A DNA stretch of 64,000 nt from Typha latifolia (Eukaryota; Streptophyta; Magnoliopsida; Poales; Typhaceae): NCBI GenBank assembly GCA_019914945.1, contig CM034111.1, positions 5,022,001-5,086,000 of the forward strand. Direction: 5' to 3'. A model generated the notes under the pieces. That model searched no databases. It had not been told where the DNA came from and was given only the letters and a program-made list of their open reading frames with translations. Positions 26,401 through 38,100 of the stretch are shown one piece after another (positions within the stretch are counted from its first letter, which is position 1; every line of letters begins with the position of its first letter). The position numbers were made by a program, and so were the translations under genes.

Positions 26401-29400
26401 ACGGGGGTGTGCCACTGGCACACCCCCGTGCCGACTCGTGCCGATCTGCACGGGTGCATGCCGACCCGTGTCGGTCATTGTGCCATGTGAAGCCCTATTT
26501 TTCTTACTTTTATTAATCATTATCGAATCAACTGATTAGTTGATTATTTAGAAAGTTTAGATACAATTAATGATGATGATGGTGATGATGATGGTGATAA
26601 TGACAAGACTTAGTCTAGTACAGTGATGATAGAGATGAGGCATGCATTTCTGTTATACAATCTTCTCAAAGAGGTATTATTTTATAAAGGATTTGAGTCT
26701 GTAAGTAGCAGCACATCAGGAGTGGTGTACCCATAGGATAACATGAGTTCATTATAATTACCATCATATCAATCATACCCACTATAGCTAGAACACTCAT
26801 ATTATACTCTATATCCATAATCTGCATATGCTTATGGTGTATCTATACCTATTCAATGACATTCATTTTCGTGCATGTTCAATATCCATATTATATCATA
26901 GGAGAATTGTAAAATTTCTATTTGTATGAAGATCATGTGAGATATTATAATGAGCAATACTATCAATGAATGAGTTTTAAAGAATATCGACAGTATTTAA
27001 TGTAATATTCTCGTATTATTCTTGTGCCGATAAATGAAGTCTTTGATCCTCCTCGTCATTTTACGTTTAACTAGATATAAATTTTAATTATTAAACTATT
27101 ATCAATTGATATTATGTCTTCAATTATACTATGGAGTATTCAATTATATTATAGTGTTCAATCATTAATATTAGTTTTAATAAATGTCTTCAATCATAGT
27201 ATGTATTGAATAATATTTATATTTAATTGTTGCTTTATTTTTAAGGATAATGGTAACCCTATTATTAACTAGTTCATTTTTATTTATTAATTTATTTATT
27301 AATTTTATAGTAATAGAAATAGATGTCCTACCAAGATAGAATTTGTAACTTACTATCCTTTTGCCTAGCAGGCAAAGATCTACCTCTAATCCTACTGACA
27401 TTGGACCTAGTGCTCAGGTAGTTTGGCCAATAGTAGGTTAAGAAATATTGAACGATAATGTGGGCAGGAGTTTTTGAGGAATACAAATAACCTCGATTTT
27501 TTTTCTAAAATATGTCATTTACAAAAATAATCTAAAGATAAATCATTATAATGTAGATTTCAAACTTTTAATACATATATTTAAATTAAAAACTAAATAT
27601 TGACATATCTAAACCAAAACATCTTTAAATATCCTAAAAAGTTTATTAAAAATATTATAAATGCATGCCGGTAGTACGTAGGGGCATGCCATTGGCACGG
27701 CCGACTGGCATGCGCCATGCTGATTGCACTAGCACAACAATGGTTGGATTCAGCCATAGATGCTGTTTGAGAGGAATTAATGACCATATCTGACTATTTG
27801 TGAATGAAATTGGGCAAACAAGGTAAAAAGCAAATATAATTCATATTTCACATTTTTAATTCCTCCAAATAATAATCAGTAAAACACTAATTAGTGAGGA
27901 TAACTCTAATACTGTAATCAGTAAAAAAACAAACAGTAATTATTAATTACTGTTCACATGAATCAGAATTACATTTCAAAATCTTCTAATCAGAAATTAA
28001 TATATACTTAAGTAGCAGGCAATTAACTGCAATTCCCCAAATTAATAATGCAAGACAGTGAAAAAAAATAATAAAAAACTGGTAATCTTAAATCTTAATT
28101 CAATAATTCATAAACCAATTAAGCAATTAGCAATTAACTTTTCTAAATTTCTAATTAATTCCTATAGCTGGATACCATAGTAGATTAAGAGTAAGTAATT
28201 GAAAAATTAAGCTAGGGAAAATTGGGAAATTAAGCTAGTAAACTCGGGAAAGACTGACTGACTGACTGACTGAGAGAGATTGAGAGACTGGGAGAGTGAT
28301 AGAGACTGATTCACTGGGGAGAGAGAGAGAGACTGATTCACTGGGGAGAGAAAGAGAGAGAGAGAGAGAGGAGGACCGTTGTGGGAGACGCAGGCTTTTG
28401 CCAGCTGCCGCACTGCCGCGCTGCCGCGCTGCTGCCAGCCGCTTGCTGCCTTCATTGTGGGAAAGATGGTCCCTACCTTTATTGTCGCCGGTCGCGGAAG
28501 GGAAATAGCCTGTAGGGTTTGCAACGAAAAAGTGAAGAGATATTACTACGGGAATCGCTTTTGCTTTCTTTTCCTCTGGCTACTAAGATGTTTCAGTTCG
28601 CCAGGTTGTCTCTTGTCTGCCCATGGATTCAGCAGCAGTTCGAAAGGTTAACCTATTTGGGAATCTCCGGATCTATGCTTATTTTCAACTCCCCGAAGCA
28701 TTTCGTCACTTACTACGCCCTTCCTCGTCTCTGGGTGCCTAGGTATCCACCGTAAGCCTTTCCTCGTTTGAACCTCGCCATTAACGTTTGAGAGAGAGAG
28801 AGAGAGAGGAGTTGGATTTTTTTTTTATATATCGGTTAGTTATTAAACCTGATCTGCTATAAAACCTGACCCGTTTCACTTATTATCTGCATTCAACTTG
28901 GTAGGCCGAAGCGCCGGCCTGCCTAGTGCTATCTAGCGCCTAGGCGGCTGGCCGTCTTTCGTCATGCATTTCAGCATATGGCAGCCGCCTATTCCACCTT
29001 TCAAAACATTGCCTTGTATACAATTCATTTGCTTGTACAATCTTCGATTTACTCTTGGATGCTTCTAGGGTTCTTATATACTTTCGAGAGTTTAAAGACA
29101 GTCCAATTAGAGTTTTTCTATTAAGTGAAGAAGGTTCTATTTGCAACAATTATGACCCTAAATGTTCTTTTATTATGTATCTTCTGTGAATTTGAATTTT
29201 GAAGGGAAAAAATATTGGGATTTCATGCCATAAATGCATTATGAACTCATGACTTATAGATAAAGTTTGTTGCTTGTAATATAATTGTCTAACAGTTGCT
29301 ATACATAATTAGCTTTGTCAGTGAATAAGTTTAAGATGGGCTTAGGTATGTATATTGTCACAAGTTACAACAATAATAACCTCAATTCAATATAATATTT

Positions 29401-31667
29401 TATGTTTGTAGAAATAAATATACATATATATGCATATATATATACGTATATATGTGTGTATCTACACCTGACATATCCTTGGTGTTTTGTATGTATCCTT
29501 GTTTTTTTAAGATTTTCCATATATAGATAATATCTGCTTATCTGTATCGTAGCTTATTAGTATCCTATATCCATATCCATGCTTTATAGATTATGTGCTT
29601 ACTGTTGTTCATGGCATGTTACATGTATGTGTTTTGTACTGTTAATTATGTTTAAATTTATGACTTTTATATGTTGAAGTTTTCACTTTATTTTTCTGAA
29701 AAAAAAAGTGTATCGCATTCTATAGTGCAGCTGTTCATAAGCTTGATGATCGTCCACTACACGTTTTGGTATATCAAGATAAGTTTTAACTCGACATTGA
29801 TTTCCTGTCAATTATAATTTGAATTAGGTATTCAATTATCTTTTATTATATTAGAACCTATAATAGCCTAAAAATCAAGCTTGATTTAATATGACATTAA
29901 GCAAGCTTGGTTAAGCTTGGAGTCAATGTTGATCTGAATTTGACTCATTTAATTGTTGTGTTCTGCTGCACTGGAAAGTTGCTCAAAATCACGATCAGAA
30001 CATAAATTTAATAAGCCAACCTGCCAAGCTTGACTATGAATCTCAGGATCAAGAGGAAAAAAAAAACTCAAAGGTTGATCTTATGTAGTCTAGATTGTGG
30101 TCAGCTTGCTTGCAGTCTCTATCTGTGATGATTACACAAGGCATGTATGTGAATCACTGCTCTGCTTTAACCATCCTTCATTAATTTGATGATTTATGAA
30201 TATTACCATCTTGTATCCTCCTTGAACTTGGAGCAATCATTTCAACATTGCTAATTTCAAAATAAAGATCATGATTCTACATCCTAAGAACCAAGATATT
30301 CTTGAGCTGTTACATTTTGATGTTGTCCATAATTCCGGCTTACAATTGATCCTCTTTTTAGACTATACTGATTATGAGAATGAGGCATCTAATTTGATTA
30401 AGTTACTGATGTTGTATAAGAGCTCATACCAGATTCTATCTGTAATTTTCTTTTGCAGCTTCCAATTGCATATTGGCATTGAACTTTGCCTGGAAGCAGC
30501 AATGTTGGAAGATGCTTAATTTCCAAATTGATGTTAGTGTATTACATTTGCAACATAGATGGAAAACTTGAGCACATAATATGCCTACTGACTTCAGTCA
30601 AAATTTTATTGGCTAGAAGCAATATCTAAGGCAATCCAATTATCTTTAATATAGGAACATGACCATTTCTGACTTCTCACAGCTTTTTGATGAGTCATAA
30701 TGAAGAATTGAAAAATGAATTTGAATTCACAAAATTTATCTATATATTTTCATATTAATGAATGTAGAATGCTTGTATTGGACCACCTTCCTTATCTTTA
30801 TATTGGCCAGACTACAACTTTTTGAAAAGTGAACTATTTTGTAGCCATTGGATGTGCCTTGAGATTTGTAAAATCTTATCTTGAGGTAGAAAGAAAGTGA
30901 GAGAACTCTATATCTGCATCTTGGGATAAACTTTTTATGATCTTGGGAAGTAATCAATGTCATGAAATAAAAAGTTCTGTGCTGCCTGTTAGCTATGTAG
31001 CAGAATTTGAGCTATGTAGATTAACCTGACCTGGGGTTGGCTGTTGAAAGATCTAACATGAAGTACTTGGAGGTGGAGTTATATATCTATATACTGTTGA
31101 TATTCGTACTTGAACTGGAGTTTATGGCTGTTCCTTTTGCAGATTGTAGACTCTATGCATGTAGTGACGGAGATGCAACAACATCATAACTCCGAGACAG
31201 AGAGCTTGCCTATTATGCACAACAGGGAAAGTCAAATTGTACAAGAAGATGGTCAATCTTTGGGGTCTCAGACATTCGTTAAGGTAAGGTCTGATCAAAG
31301 CATTGGTAAGCAGGTGTTCACCAAGACAAGATCAGAACAAAGCATTGATCAATGGTCAGAGATACCTTCTGATGTGGATGCTCTCAGTGATGGTAAAAGA
31401 CAGCTTAGAACTGAAGACTTGTTATCCAGTAACATAGATGGTGGCAATGCTGTTGTTCTGGAGAAGTACATGGACTCACTTTTAGTAGATGAAAACAAAT
31501 TGCAATCTCTTAGTCCATCAATTAAATGGGACAACATAAGAAGAAAACCTTCTCACTTTGGTGATTATAGTAGTCATGCTCAACAAGCATCTCATGTTAG
31601 AGTAATATCAAGTGATGAATCGAGTGACTGGCATGCCATCGGAGATGCTGAAAATGACATTATCTAG
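14461..31667 (+). CDS. BSD domain-containing protein
   Basis: Three exons give a 366-residue protein: 14461-14848, 22107-22294, 31143-31667 (stop TAG). Splice sites are G|gtaaaa...ttgcag|AT, CAG|gtatta...ttgcag|ATT, and the frame is kept. Exon 1 is GC-rich (MARGFRGVRDDLSELGRHL...), with a Ser/Pro-rich loop. Exon 2 encodes the BSD domain (about residues 130-192): ERLSPELAELRVRLCP, then the hallmark Phe-Trp pair in HSFWKIYFVLLHPKL at 168-169. Exon 3 completes it (QIVDS) and adds an acidic/Ser-rich tail ending SSDESSDWHAIGDAENDII. The BSD fold occurs in TFIIH p62, synapse-associated proteins and many plant proteins of unknown role; no enzyme activity is expected. ATG choice follows from ccATGGC, the upstream leader and the exon 1 fit. 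Introns of 7.3 and 8.8 kb are transposon-filled. Odd feature: two near-identical 13-residue blocks (TFVKVRSDQSI / VFTKTRSEQSI) in tandem. Confidence 0.88.
14849..16967. other. BSD gene intron 1, first part
   Basis: No transposon with clear ends was seen between the donor site at 14849 and about 16880. Close to its end the 20-base string ctccataaagagacgggttg occurs twice in direct orientation, 61 bp apart (about 16892 and 16953), immediately before the repeat element that follows. Confidence 0.55.
17212..17246. repeat. (GAA)n microsatellite
   Basis: About 11-12 GAA units, purine-rich, in intron 1 of the BSD gene. Purine runs continue to about 17320. Confidence 0.95.
17456..17487. repeat. (GA)n microsatellite
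   Basis: A 32-base GA run within a longer gaaa/gaga-rich purine stretch (about 17390-17500). Confidence 0.95.
18014..19720 (+). repeat. LTR-like repeat R1, copy 3 (opposite orientation to copies 1 and 2)
   Basis: It begins TGTCACAACTTGAAATCGC. Ordered matches to the reverse complement of 6500-8369 include CTTGAGATACA, CCTAAGTGGAGGTA...GGGTCCT, gatgatgctc, gaatccactcac, and blocks with gggttagcccg and ggcccaa. The GC-rich distal third (19300-19700) has open frames (19175-19537 and 19450-19701) without any family resemblance. It sits inside the inverted-repeat element in BSD intron 1. The right limit is approximate. Confidence 0.6.
20877..21547. mobile_element. MULE-type MITE with perfect 9-bp target duplication, BSD intron 1
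   Basis: Left end GGCTAAATTACACCTAGACTCC; the right end read on the minus strand is GGCTAAATTATTCCTAAACTCC. It is flanked on both sides by TAGATTTAA (20868-20876 and 21548-21556). Length is 671 bp. The centre holds a purine-rich block (about 21050-21240) with a diverged internal duplication (agtttgata-agat...ttgagagag). No coding capacity is seen. Confidence 0.9.
21557..22106. other. End of BSD intron 1
   Basis: Unique-looking intron sequence ending in the acceptor ttgttgcag at 22106; nothing else recognised. Confidence 0.5.
22295..23448. other. Start of BSD intron 2
   Basis: T-rich intron sequence from the donor GTATTA to the hAT insertion site; no feature recognised. Confidence 0.5.
23870..26330 (-). 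pseudogene. hAT transposase pseudogene (BED zinc finger, DUF659, hAT dimerisation region)
   Basis: Read on the minus strand in order: a BED-type finger near 26170-26290 (CKFCEV...FNKHI...GDVAPYPKA), a DUF659 segment at 25587-25793 (AIGQYGPRFKPASMHDL...LLNKQVAKIND...WTDRKGKNIMN), a catalytic-core landmark near 25385-25420 (TSCAAHCIDLMLEMIP) preceded by VVTDNTAANLAATRLL, a central segment at 24525-24920, and a C-terminal dimerisation-like region at about 23880-24290 (NDLVYVQFNVRIKYR). Stop codons and frameshifts break the frame many times, so it is inactive. It is the decayed transposase of the enclosing hAT. Confidence 0.88.
26343..27758 (+). mobile_element. Nested hAT relic of a GGCAC-rich family, copy 1
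   Basis: The left end (TATGGATGGCTGTGCC) and right end (GGATTCAGCCATA) are roughly inverted. The first 150 bases and last 120 bases are packed with GGCAC/GTGCC and GGCATGCC motifs. It sits just upstream of the transposase N-terminus of the enclosing hAT. Inside, on the plus strand near 26960-27060, there is a decayed hAT C-terminal tail: YNEQYYQ, then a stop, then MSFKEYRQYLM. A closely related copy lies at 55553-56160. A target duplication could not be confirmed. Confidence 0.65.
26398..26432. repeat. Perfect 16-bp-arm palindrome (3-nt loop)
   Basis: GGCACGGGGGTGTGCC, ACT, GGCACACCCCCGTGCC. The two arms are exact reverse complements and very GC-rich inside AT-rich DNA. It is in the subterminal region of the nested hAT relic and could extrude as a cruciform or fold as an RNA hairpin. 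Confidence 0.97.
29020..31142. other. BSD intron 2, last part
   Basis: Intron sequence from the hAT insertion to the acceptor tttgcag at 31142. There is an AT/GT dinucleotide-rich stretch at about 29410-29465. The open frame at 30271-30519 has no recognised similarity. No transposon ends were seen. Confidence 0.5.
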
Positions 31668-32379
31668 AAGACACAAGTTAAAGAAGATCATTTTGAGTCC
31701 TTTGGCTCAGTATATCTTGTCTTCATGCTTGGAAGCTGTAAATTTGTATATGACGTTCTTGGAATAATGCTTGTTCAGGAAAAACTAATTCACCTATCAT
31801 ATGATTATAAAGATCTGTGCATACATATAAGCTCTTATCTTTCATGCTTAATTATAGTTTTCTCCTGTCAGGATTCAAGATACATCATTTTTGAAGTTTA
31901 GTATCACAGTATGATCAGGTGGTTGTCTTGGGGTTGCCTAGAGGCGCAGTCTGAATTTTTTTTTCTTTTTGTCTATTTTGATGTATGGTCAATGTATTAT
32001 TATGGTAATGTGTAGATATGCAAATCTGTTAGAATTGGGTCAGGCTGGGGATCGAATTTTGAATCGATCAACCAACAACTAGACCAGTTAAGGTAATTTT
32101 GTACTCAGTGATATGCTTCTAAGGGTACTACAGTGATTTACTAATTATGATTTTAATTTTATTTGAAACCGAGTTGGTCTATCTGTAGAGAATTAATACC
32201 GTGGAGTTTAGTATATAGTAAATTGGGTTTAGTAAATTTAAAAGCAGGGTTTGGATTAAATTTAACACAAAAGGGGTCTAAATAGTGTTTTGGCCTTAAT
32301 GTCACGTTTTCCAAGCCTACCTTTTGCCAAAATTCACCCTCTTTTAATTTGTTTTTTAAGAAAAAAAATAAAATATATT
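31668..32379. other. 3' flank of the BSD gene
   Basis: Probably holds the 3' UTR (first 200 or so bases); the poly(A) site cannot be fixed. 32200-32290 has wording typical of small DNA transposons (ggggtctaaatagtgttttggcc), but I could not find the partner end. Confidence 0.4.
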
Positions 32380-35080
32380 AATTAGCTTCCGGAAACCCCA
32401 AAAGCTGCAACGAAGGATCCAGCGATATATCTTCTCAGGTACAGCCAAAATTAGAAAGGCAACTCGAGTTTGCCAATCAATCTGTATCTGAACCAGCTTC
32501 TCGGTAAGTGTGAAGAACTTTACATTATTGGTAAAGTTTGATGAGAAAAAAATGTCAGCAATCATGTTGTCAATTGCCCAAGTAGGCTTGTGAACTCCTC
32601 TCAGGATGTTTGCTCAATAGCAGGGAGTCCGTCTTGATGATATATGTGGGGAATCTTAAATTTCTGGTGACCAGGAGTGCCCATCAAACTGCCCAAGCTT
32701 TGATCTCTAAAACAGATTTGAAAATCATGCATCTGTTACCTGCTCATAATGACTGGGGAACCATTAGGCAGTTTAGCTAAGAAGCCCATTTACCCCAGCC
32801 ACTGTTTGATCGATAAATGATTCGTTAGTATTTAATTTGATCTAATCAGGAGTGGGGTTCCCACTTAATTAGGAAGTTGGGGGGATTACGCTTCCTAGGC
32901 CTGACAAATCTGATCGAAGTAATCAGACTGTAGAAACCAAGCTTTATCCCAAGTCTTATAGATATCGTTCTTACGTTGTTAAAGAGGGCTTTATTACGCC
33001 TCTTATAGATAAGGCCCTAAAGAAAGCTACCTTGTCCTCAAGTAGGCTCACATAAAATAAGAGCAGGTTCTCCATGTTCCCACTAGAGATACCTTGTGTT
33101 CTATTATGCCAAACCAACTAAGGGTCAAGTCCCATAACGGGGATGCAAAAGAGTTGTAGTAGAACTGTGGTTAATGGTCTCGCTGACAATGCCACAATTT
33201 GGACAAGTACTTTTAGGGCTAAGGTGAAGGCTATATTACTTGTCAGCAAAATCTATTCTAAAAGAGCTTTCACATAATTTTTTCTTTTGTGGGGGTGGGG
33301 TGGGGGGGTATCCGGCTCTCCACTGAGACTGATTATGAATACTAGACTTTCTAAGAAATCAATAAGCAGTCTTAGCAATAGCAATACCTCTAGGATGGGA
33401 AAATCAGATCCACCAATCAGCCTTATGGATGATGGCAAAATATTTTTCACACAAGGCATAACAAAAAATATTAAGGATACTATCTTCATTCTAAATCCTA
33501 TTAGCAATAAGATCAGAAAATAAGGTGAAATTTTATAAAGAGTGCATATTAATAAAAATAGGTCATTTGCTAACAAGGATGCTAGATAATCAAAGATCAG
33601 CCCAGATGCTAATGCTGGTGCCAAATTTTCTTGGCAACAAGTGAGAGTCTAACTACTGAAAGGTCACAAATAGCTAACCCCTCCCCCCATCTGGCTTAGG
33701 CCTAGTGGTTTTGTCTCATCCAATCAAATCAAGGACCTTAACTTGCTTGCCCCAGATAACTTGGCAATGGGATCAACCACACTCATAGGAGTCTAAGAAG
33801 ATGAGAGAAGATGAACCGGCATAAATTTGATAACCGAGATACTCAAGGTAACTCGCCTCGCTTTAGAAAGCATGACTCATTTCCAACCTGCTAACTTGGA
33901 TTCAACTCTTGCCAAGAATTCCTCATAATATTTAATTAAAAAACGCCGAGGCAAGATCTTACCACTAAGGTAATTGGAAGAAAACGAATCCTATTGCATA
34001 TTAAGAGCACTCAAGATAACATATTTTCATTTGAAGGAAAATTTGTAGGAAAATATTTTTAGATTTCTCAATTAATGCACAAATTTGTAATCCTATGATA
34101 CGATTGAAAACATTCATTAATGCACCACAAGATTGCATGTTAGCTTGCATAGTAATGAGGAAATAATTTGCATACATGAGATGACTAACATGGCCTCTAT
34201 TGTTAACTTAAAAAGGAAAGATATCACTATTTAAAATAGAATCTCTCATTAAAGTAGAAAATAACTTGGTCACATCGATAGATATGAGGACAATGGATCC
34301 CCCTTGCCGAATGCGTCGTTTGCTATTGAATCAGCGAGAGGCACTACCATTTAAAACCACAGAAAAACTAGAAGACGAGATAGCAGTAGCAATCCACTTA
34401 ATAAAAATATCTAGAAAACCCATACGAGTCATAGAACTAGTAATGACTTCCCAATTAATACAATCATAGACCTTTCATGATCAATCTTAATCGTTATGAA
34501 TTTTTTAGAAGACCTAATTCTATTTAAAGAATGAGTATTTTCCTAAGCTACCGTAATATTATCATAAATATGCCTACCCTTAATAAATGATGTCTGCTCA
34601 AGGCTAATAAGATTAAGAAGTAAGCCTTTCATTCTGTTAGCAAAAACTTTAGCCAAAATTTAATAATTCAGGTTGCAAAGGAAAATAAGTCTATAGTAAT
34701 CTTGGCAGCGTTAACCCTCTTATAAATGAGGGAGATATATGCTTGTCTCCAACTAGAGGGAGAGAACAGGATGAAAAAAAAAAATGGCGGATGGAATGGA
34801 CTAAATCCTCATCAATCTCTTCCAAATATTTCCTATAGAAATTGGCTTGAAAATCATCCGAGCCATAAGCTTTCCTACCCGACATAGATCAAAGAGTCTT
34901 TTTTGCCTCCGACTCAAAGACCTCTATAATAAGATCATCATTGCAATTTCATTTTCTTACCTTGGACCTTCTAATGCCAAAGTCTCCAATAAAAGTCAAG
35001 AAACTCATCCTCATTATCCTTAGTCTCAGAAACCTACCACCCCTCAGAGGTAGTTAGAGAACCAATAGAATTATGATGTT
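32380..35080 (-). pseudogene. L1-type LINE remnant, minus strand (reverse transcriptase and C-terminal zinc-binding region)
   Basis: On the minus strand at 34691-34885 the frame reads GRKAYGSDDFQANFYRKYLE, then DLVHSIRHFF and SLPLVGDKHIS. This is the plant L1 RT block usually of the form GKAPGPDGF...FYK.YW...DL...FF...LP...H. Further along (about 34060-34250) are SHLMYAN.FL-type residues, the catalytic-region counterpart, and near 33150-33230 CPNCGIVSETINH, the zinc-binding motif near the C-terminus. Many stops and frameshifts make it dead. The 5' end is near the start of the second LINE. Confidence 0.75.
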
Positions 35081-35189
35081 TGATGTTGCATGCTATTTTA
35101 CTTTTTAGAACTTATTTAAATTAAGACATTTTGAAACCTTGTAATTCCATTGTTTAATAATATAAGTTTCAATATATATATGTATATAT

Positions 35190-38100
35190 ATATGTTCTCT
35201 AACTATTGAGAGATGCCAGCAGTTCTAGGGACTATCTTTTGTTTGAAGACCAAATTTTGATAAATATGTCATTTATCTTTCTAACAGTTTTGCCAACCCT
35301 CACCAAAGATAGAATTAGCTACAATCCTTTGGTACGCCCTACAACCGACTTTCTTTCTATATATCTTAGAGTTAAAATTGTTGGCCATACAAACAAAGTG
35401 AGGAAGTCGAGTGATATTGTAGAGAGCATTGAGAAGTGGCTTGTCGATTGGAAAATGAACTCCCTATCTAACCTCACTCACAGCTTCTTTTAAGACAAGG
35501 GTGGAGATTTGCTATTGATGGGCAACCTAAAGGAGGAGCAAAGTGGCATTGATGGGCTCTCCTAGAATGCTCTCTCAAGGGGAGATAGTTTATGTAGTCT
35601 AATCATCAATCATATCCTACCTTATCAAAGCTCGGTAGGGCTCTCTTGTTGTCGACCTGGGATGCTTCCTTCCTAGGAGCCTACTTTAATGCCATCCCAT
35701 GCTTCTCCTTTAATTGCAAAAATTTGATTGATTATTTGGTATAATTGCTATTCCGATCTATCTCGACTCAGGCTGCATTCCCCATCCTCCTAAGCTATTC
35801 CATTTTGAGAAGATTTGGCTTCTTCACTCGAGCTTTGACAACCTCATATGCCAATGGTGGGACTTTACTTCTTCTTCTTTAAATGCAATTGTTTCCTTTC
35901 TCCTTAAGCTTTGTTTCTTTCGGAATATACTATAGTCTTGGTGCCTCGTAGATTTTTATAGTATTTGTTGTTCGAAGGCAGCTATCCCCCTCTAATATTC
36001 TCTCTTGATAGATAGGAAGATGTGGCCCCCTATTCATGGCTAACCGAACAATGAGAGCCGACCTCTTTTGTAGGCTTATTGACATTCTCACCCAAGAAGA
36101 GGTCTTTTAGAGTTAGAGATCTCCTTAACTTTGGCTCAAAGAAGGGATTGCAAACATCAAATTCTTTCAGTCTTATATAAATGATAAACATACAAATAAT
36201 TTCATCTTTTCCCTACTGTTCGATTATTGTTAAGTGTCTAACCAAGCAAAAATCTGCAACTATTTATTTTAAACCTATAAAGATCACTTCAACTTCTCCC
36301 TCTGTTCATTGGTTTTCTTGATTATCTAAACCTCTCTTCCCTATTGAGGGCTTTGATCTCTCTAAGCTTGCCCTTCTCTTCTCGGAGGATGAAGTTTGCA
36401 AGGCTATGTTTGACCTTGGGTGCAAACAAGGTTCTTAGCTCAAATGACTTTCTAATCATTTTTATTAGCGGTTCCTGGACACTGCAACTTCAAAATCTTT
36501 ATGAAGATTTTGGCCTCTCTTGTCTCTGACTTTACCTTGAGAATTTGGTTTTTGACTCTCGGCTAGGCTCGCTTCGGGGAGTCATAATCAAGCTTGAGTT
36601 CTCAAAGGCCTTTGATTGCATAAGCTAGGACACTCTCCTCCTTATCCTCTAAGTGCATTGCTTCTTGCCAAAGTGGATCAAACGGGTCATGCTATGCCTC
36701 TAGTCTTTTAAGGCAGTAGTCCTTGTTAACGAGCATCCTTCGAACCTTTCTTTTTCCTTGAGGAGGGGCCTTAGGCAAGAAGACATGCTCTTCTCTTGCT
36801 CTTCATCCTAATTATTAATCTTTTTGCTCACTTCCTTTTTAGAGCCCAATGTCTAGATCTAGTTGAAGGTTTGGAAAGCCCCCTCTTTTGCCATGCCTAT
36901 CCTACAGTTTGCAAATAATCATTCTCCTCTCTTCTAGAGTATCTCCTTGATCCTCAACCTCAAATATATCACCCTACTCTTCGGTCTCATTTCCAACCTT
37001 ATTATAAACTTTGATAAATCTTGCGCTATTTCACTCAACCCTTCTTCCAATTCTTCTTTCTAGGCCTTCATATTTGGTTGTGCACCAGGTTCGTTCTCGA
37101 TTAATATCTCAGCCTCCTTGTTAAACTTGAAATGCTGGCTGTCTCAGAATGGTTTTCGATCATTGACAACTGTGAAAAGAGGTTGTCAGCTTAGAAGGCT
37201 AGGACCTTTTCTTTGGGAGGATGGTTGACCTTTGTTAAATAGGTGCTGTCGTCTATTCCCACTTACTTCCTCTCAGTTTTCTAGGCTCCCAATTGAGTTA
37301 TAAACATAATTAATATCCTTAGGCAACCATTCTTCTAAGGAGGGGCAACAATATCTCTAACTTTCAATCTTTAGAAAATTGCGAGAAAGTAATCAGTCAA
37401 AGTTGTATAGTAGGCTAGGAATCCTTAATATAGCACCGTTAGGCAAATGGTGACGGAAGATAATATCTCAAATCTTGCTGAGTCTTTGGAGGTCAATCAC
37501 TCTTGATTTTCACTTCAAAAGACATGTCCCCTTGAAGGATCACCGTTAGTATACTCCTTTATGTGGAAAGGTACCATCAAATCTTCTAAGGCATTTTTGT
37601 CTACTTTATGACAGATGGCAATTAGACCAAGTTCTAGATGGATAGGTGGGCTAGTGGTTTGCCTCTTTCAACCTTGTTCCCAAAAGCTTTTGTCATGTCA
37701 TCCTATTAGGGCATCTACTTCTTGGATAGAGGATCTATTTGTTGCCTAGAACAATTGACGAGTGACTTCCTCATAAATTTTGGCTCTTGAACGTCTTTTT
37801 TCGGAGATTCCTCCTCCCACCCCAAGGGCCTAACTCAATTCTTTTAGCCTTCATTCACTTATGAAATAAGGGTGGAATGGGCATAGCTATTCTAATATTT
37901 AATACCAAAAGAAATGAGGTAATACTATTATAAATATAGTATAAGGTGTAATAATTACATTTGATATGCCATAAAGTTGATATTAAAATAATAAAATTAT
38001 ATTAAGAATTAGTGATGTTTTAATCCAAATGACAAAAATACCCTTAATATATTAAATACTATGGAATGACCTTTCTACTACAGACTTCCTTCCATTATAT

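Larger units (their letters stand above)
23457..29011 (-). mobile_element. Degenerate autonomous-type hAT transposon (5.55 kb) in BSD intron 2
   Basis: The perfect 15-bp terminal inverted repeat is CAATGTTTTGAAAGG. A perfect 8-bp target duplication CCTTGTAT lies at 23449-23456 and 29012-29019. Subterminal regions are rich in GGCG/CGCC motifs as in many hAT elements. It contains a decayed transposase on the minus strand (23870-26330), a second, unrelated hAT relic inserted at about 26343-27758, and, near the promoter-side end, an actg/gaga-rich then GC-rich stretch (28250-28500). It lies between exons 2 and 3, opposite in coding sense to the host gene. Confidence 0.92.

Noticed and set aside
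24810..26540. Plus-strand frames opposite the hAT transposase relic
   Set aside because: Mirror frames of the decayed minus-strand transposase, which has clear family landmarks.
28207..28651. Several frames around a GC-rich, gaga-rich stretch
   Set aside because: They lie within the hAT element's non-transposase part, are low complexity at one end, and have no recognised domain.
29400..29470. AT/GT alternating stretch as a possible regulatory or Z-DNA element
   Set aside because: It is an imperfect dinucleotide repeat in an intron with no further support.
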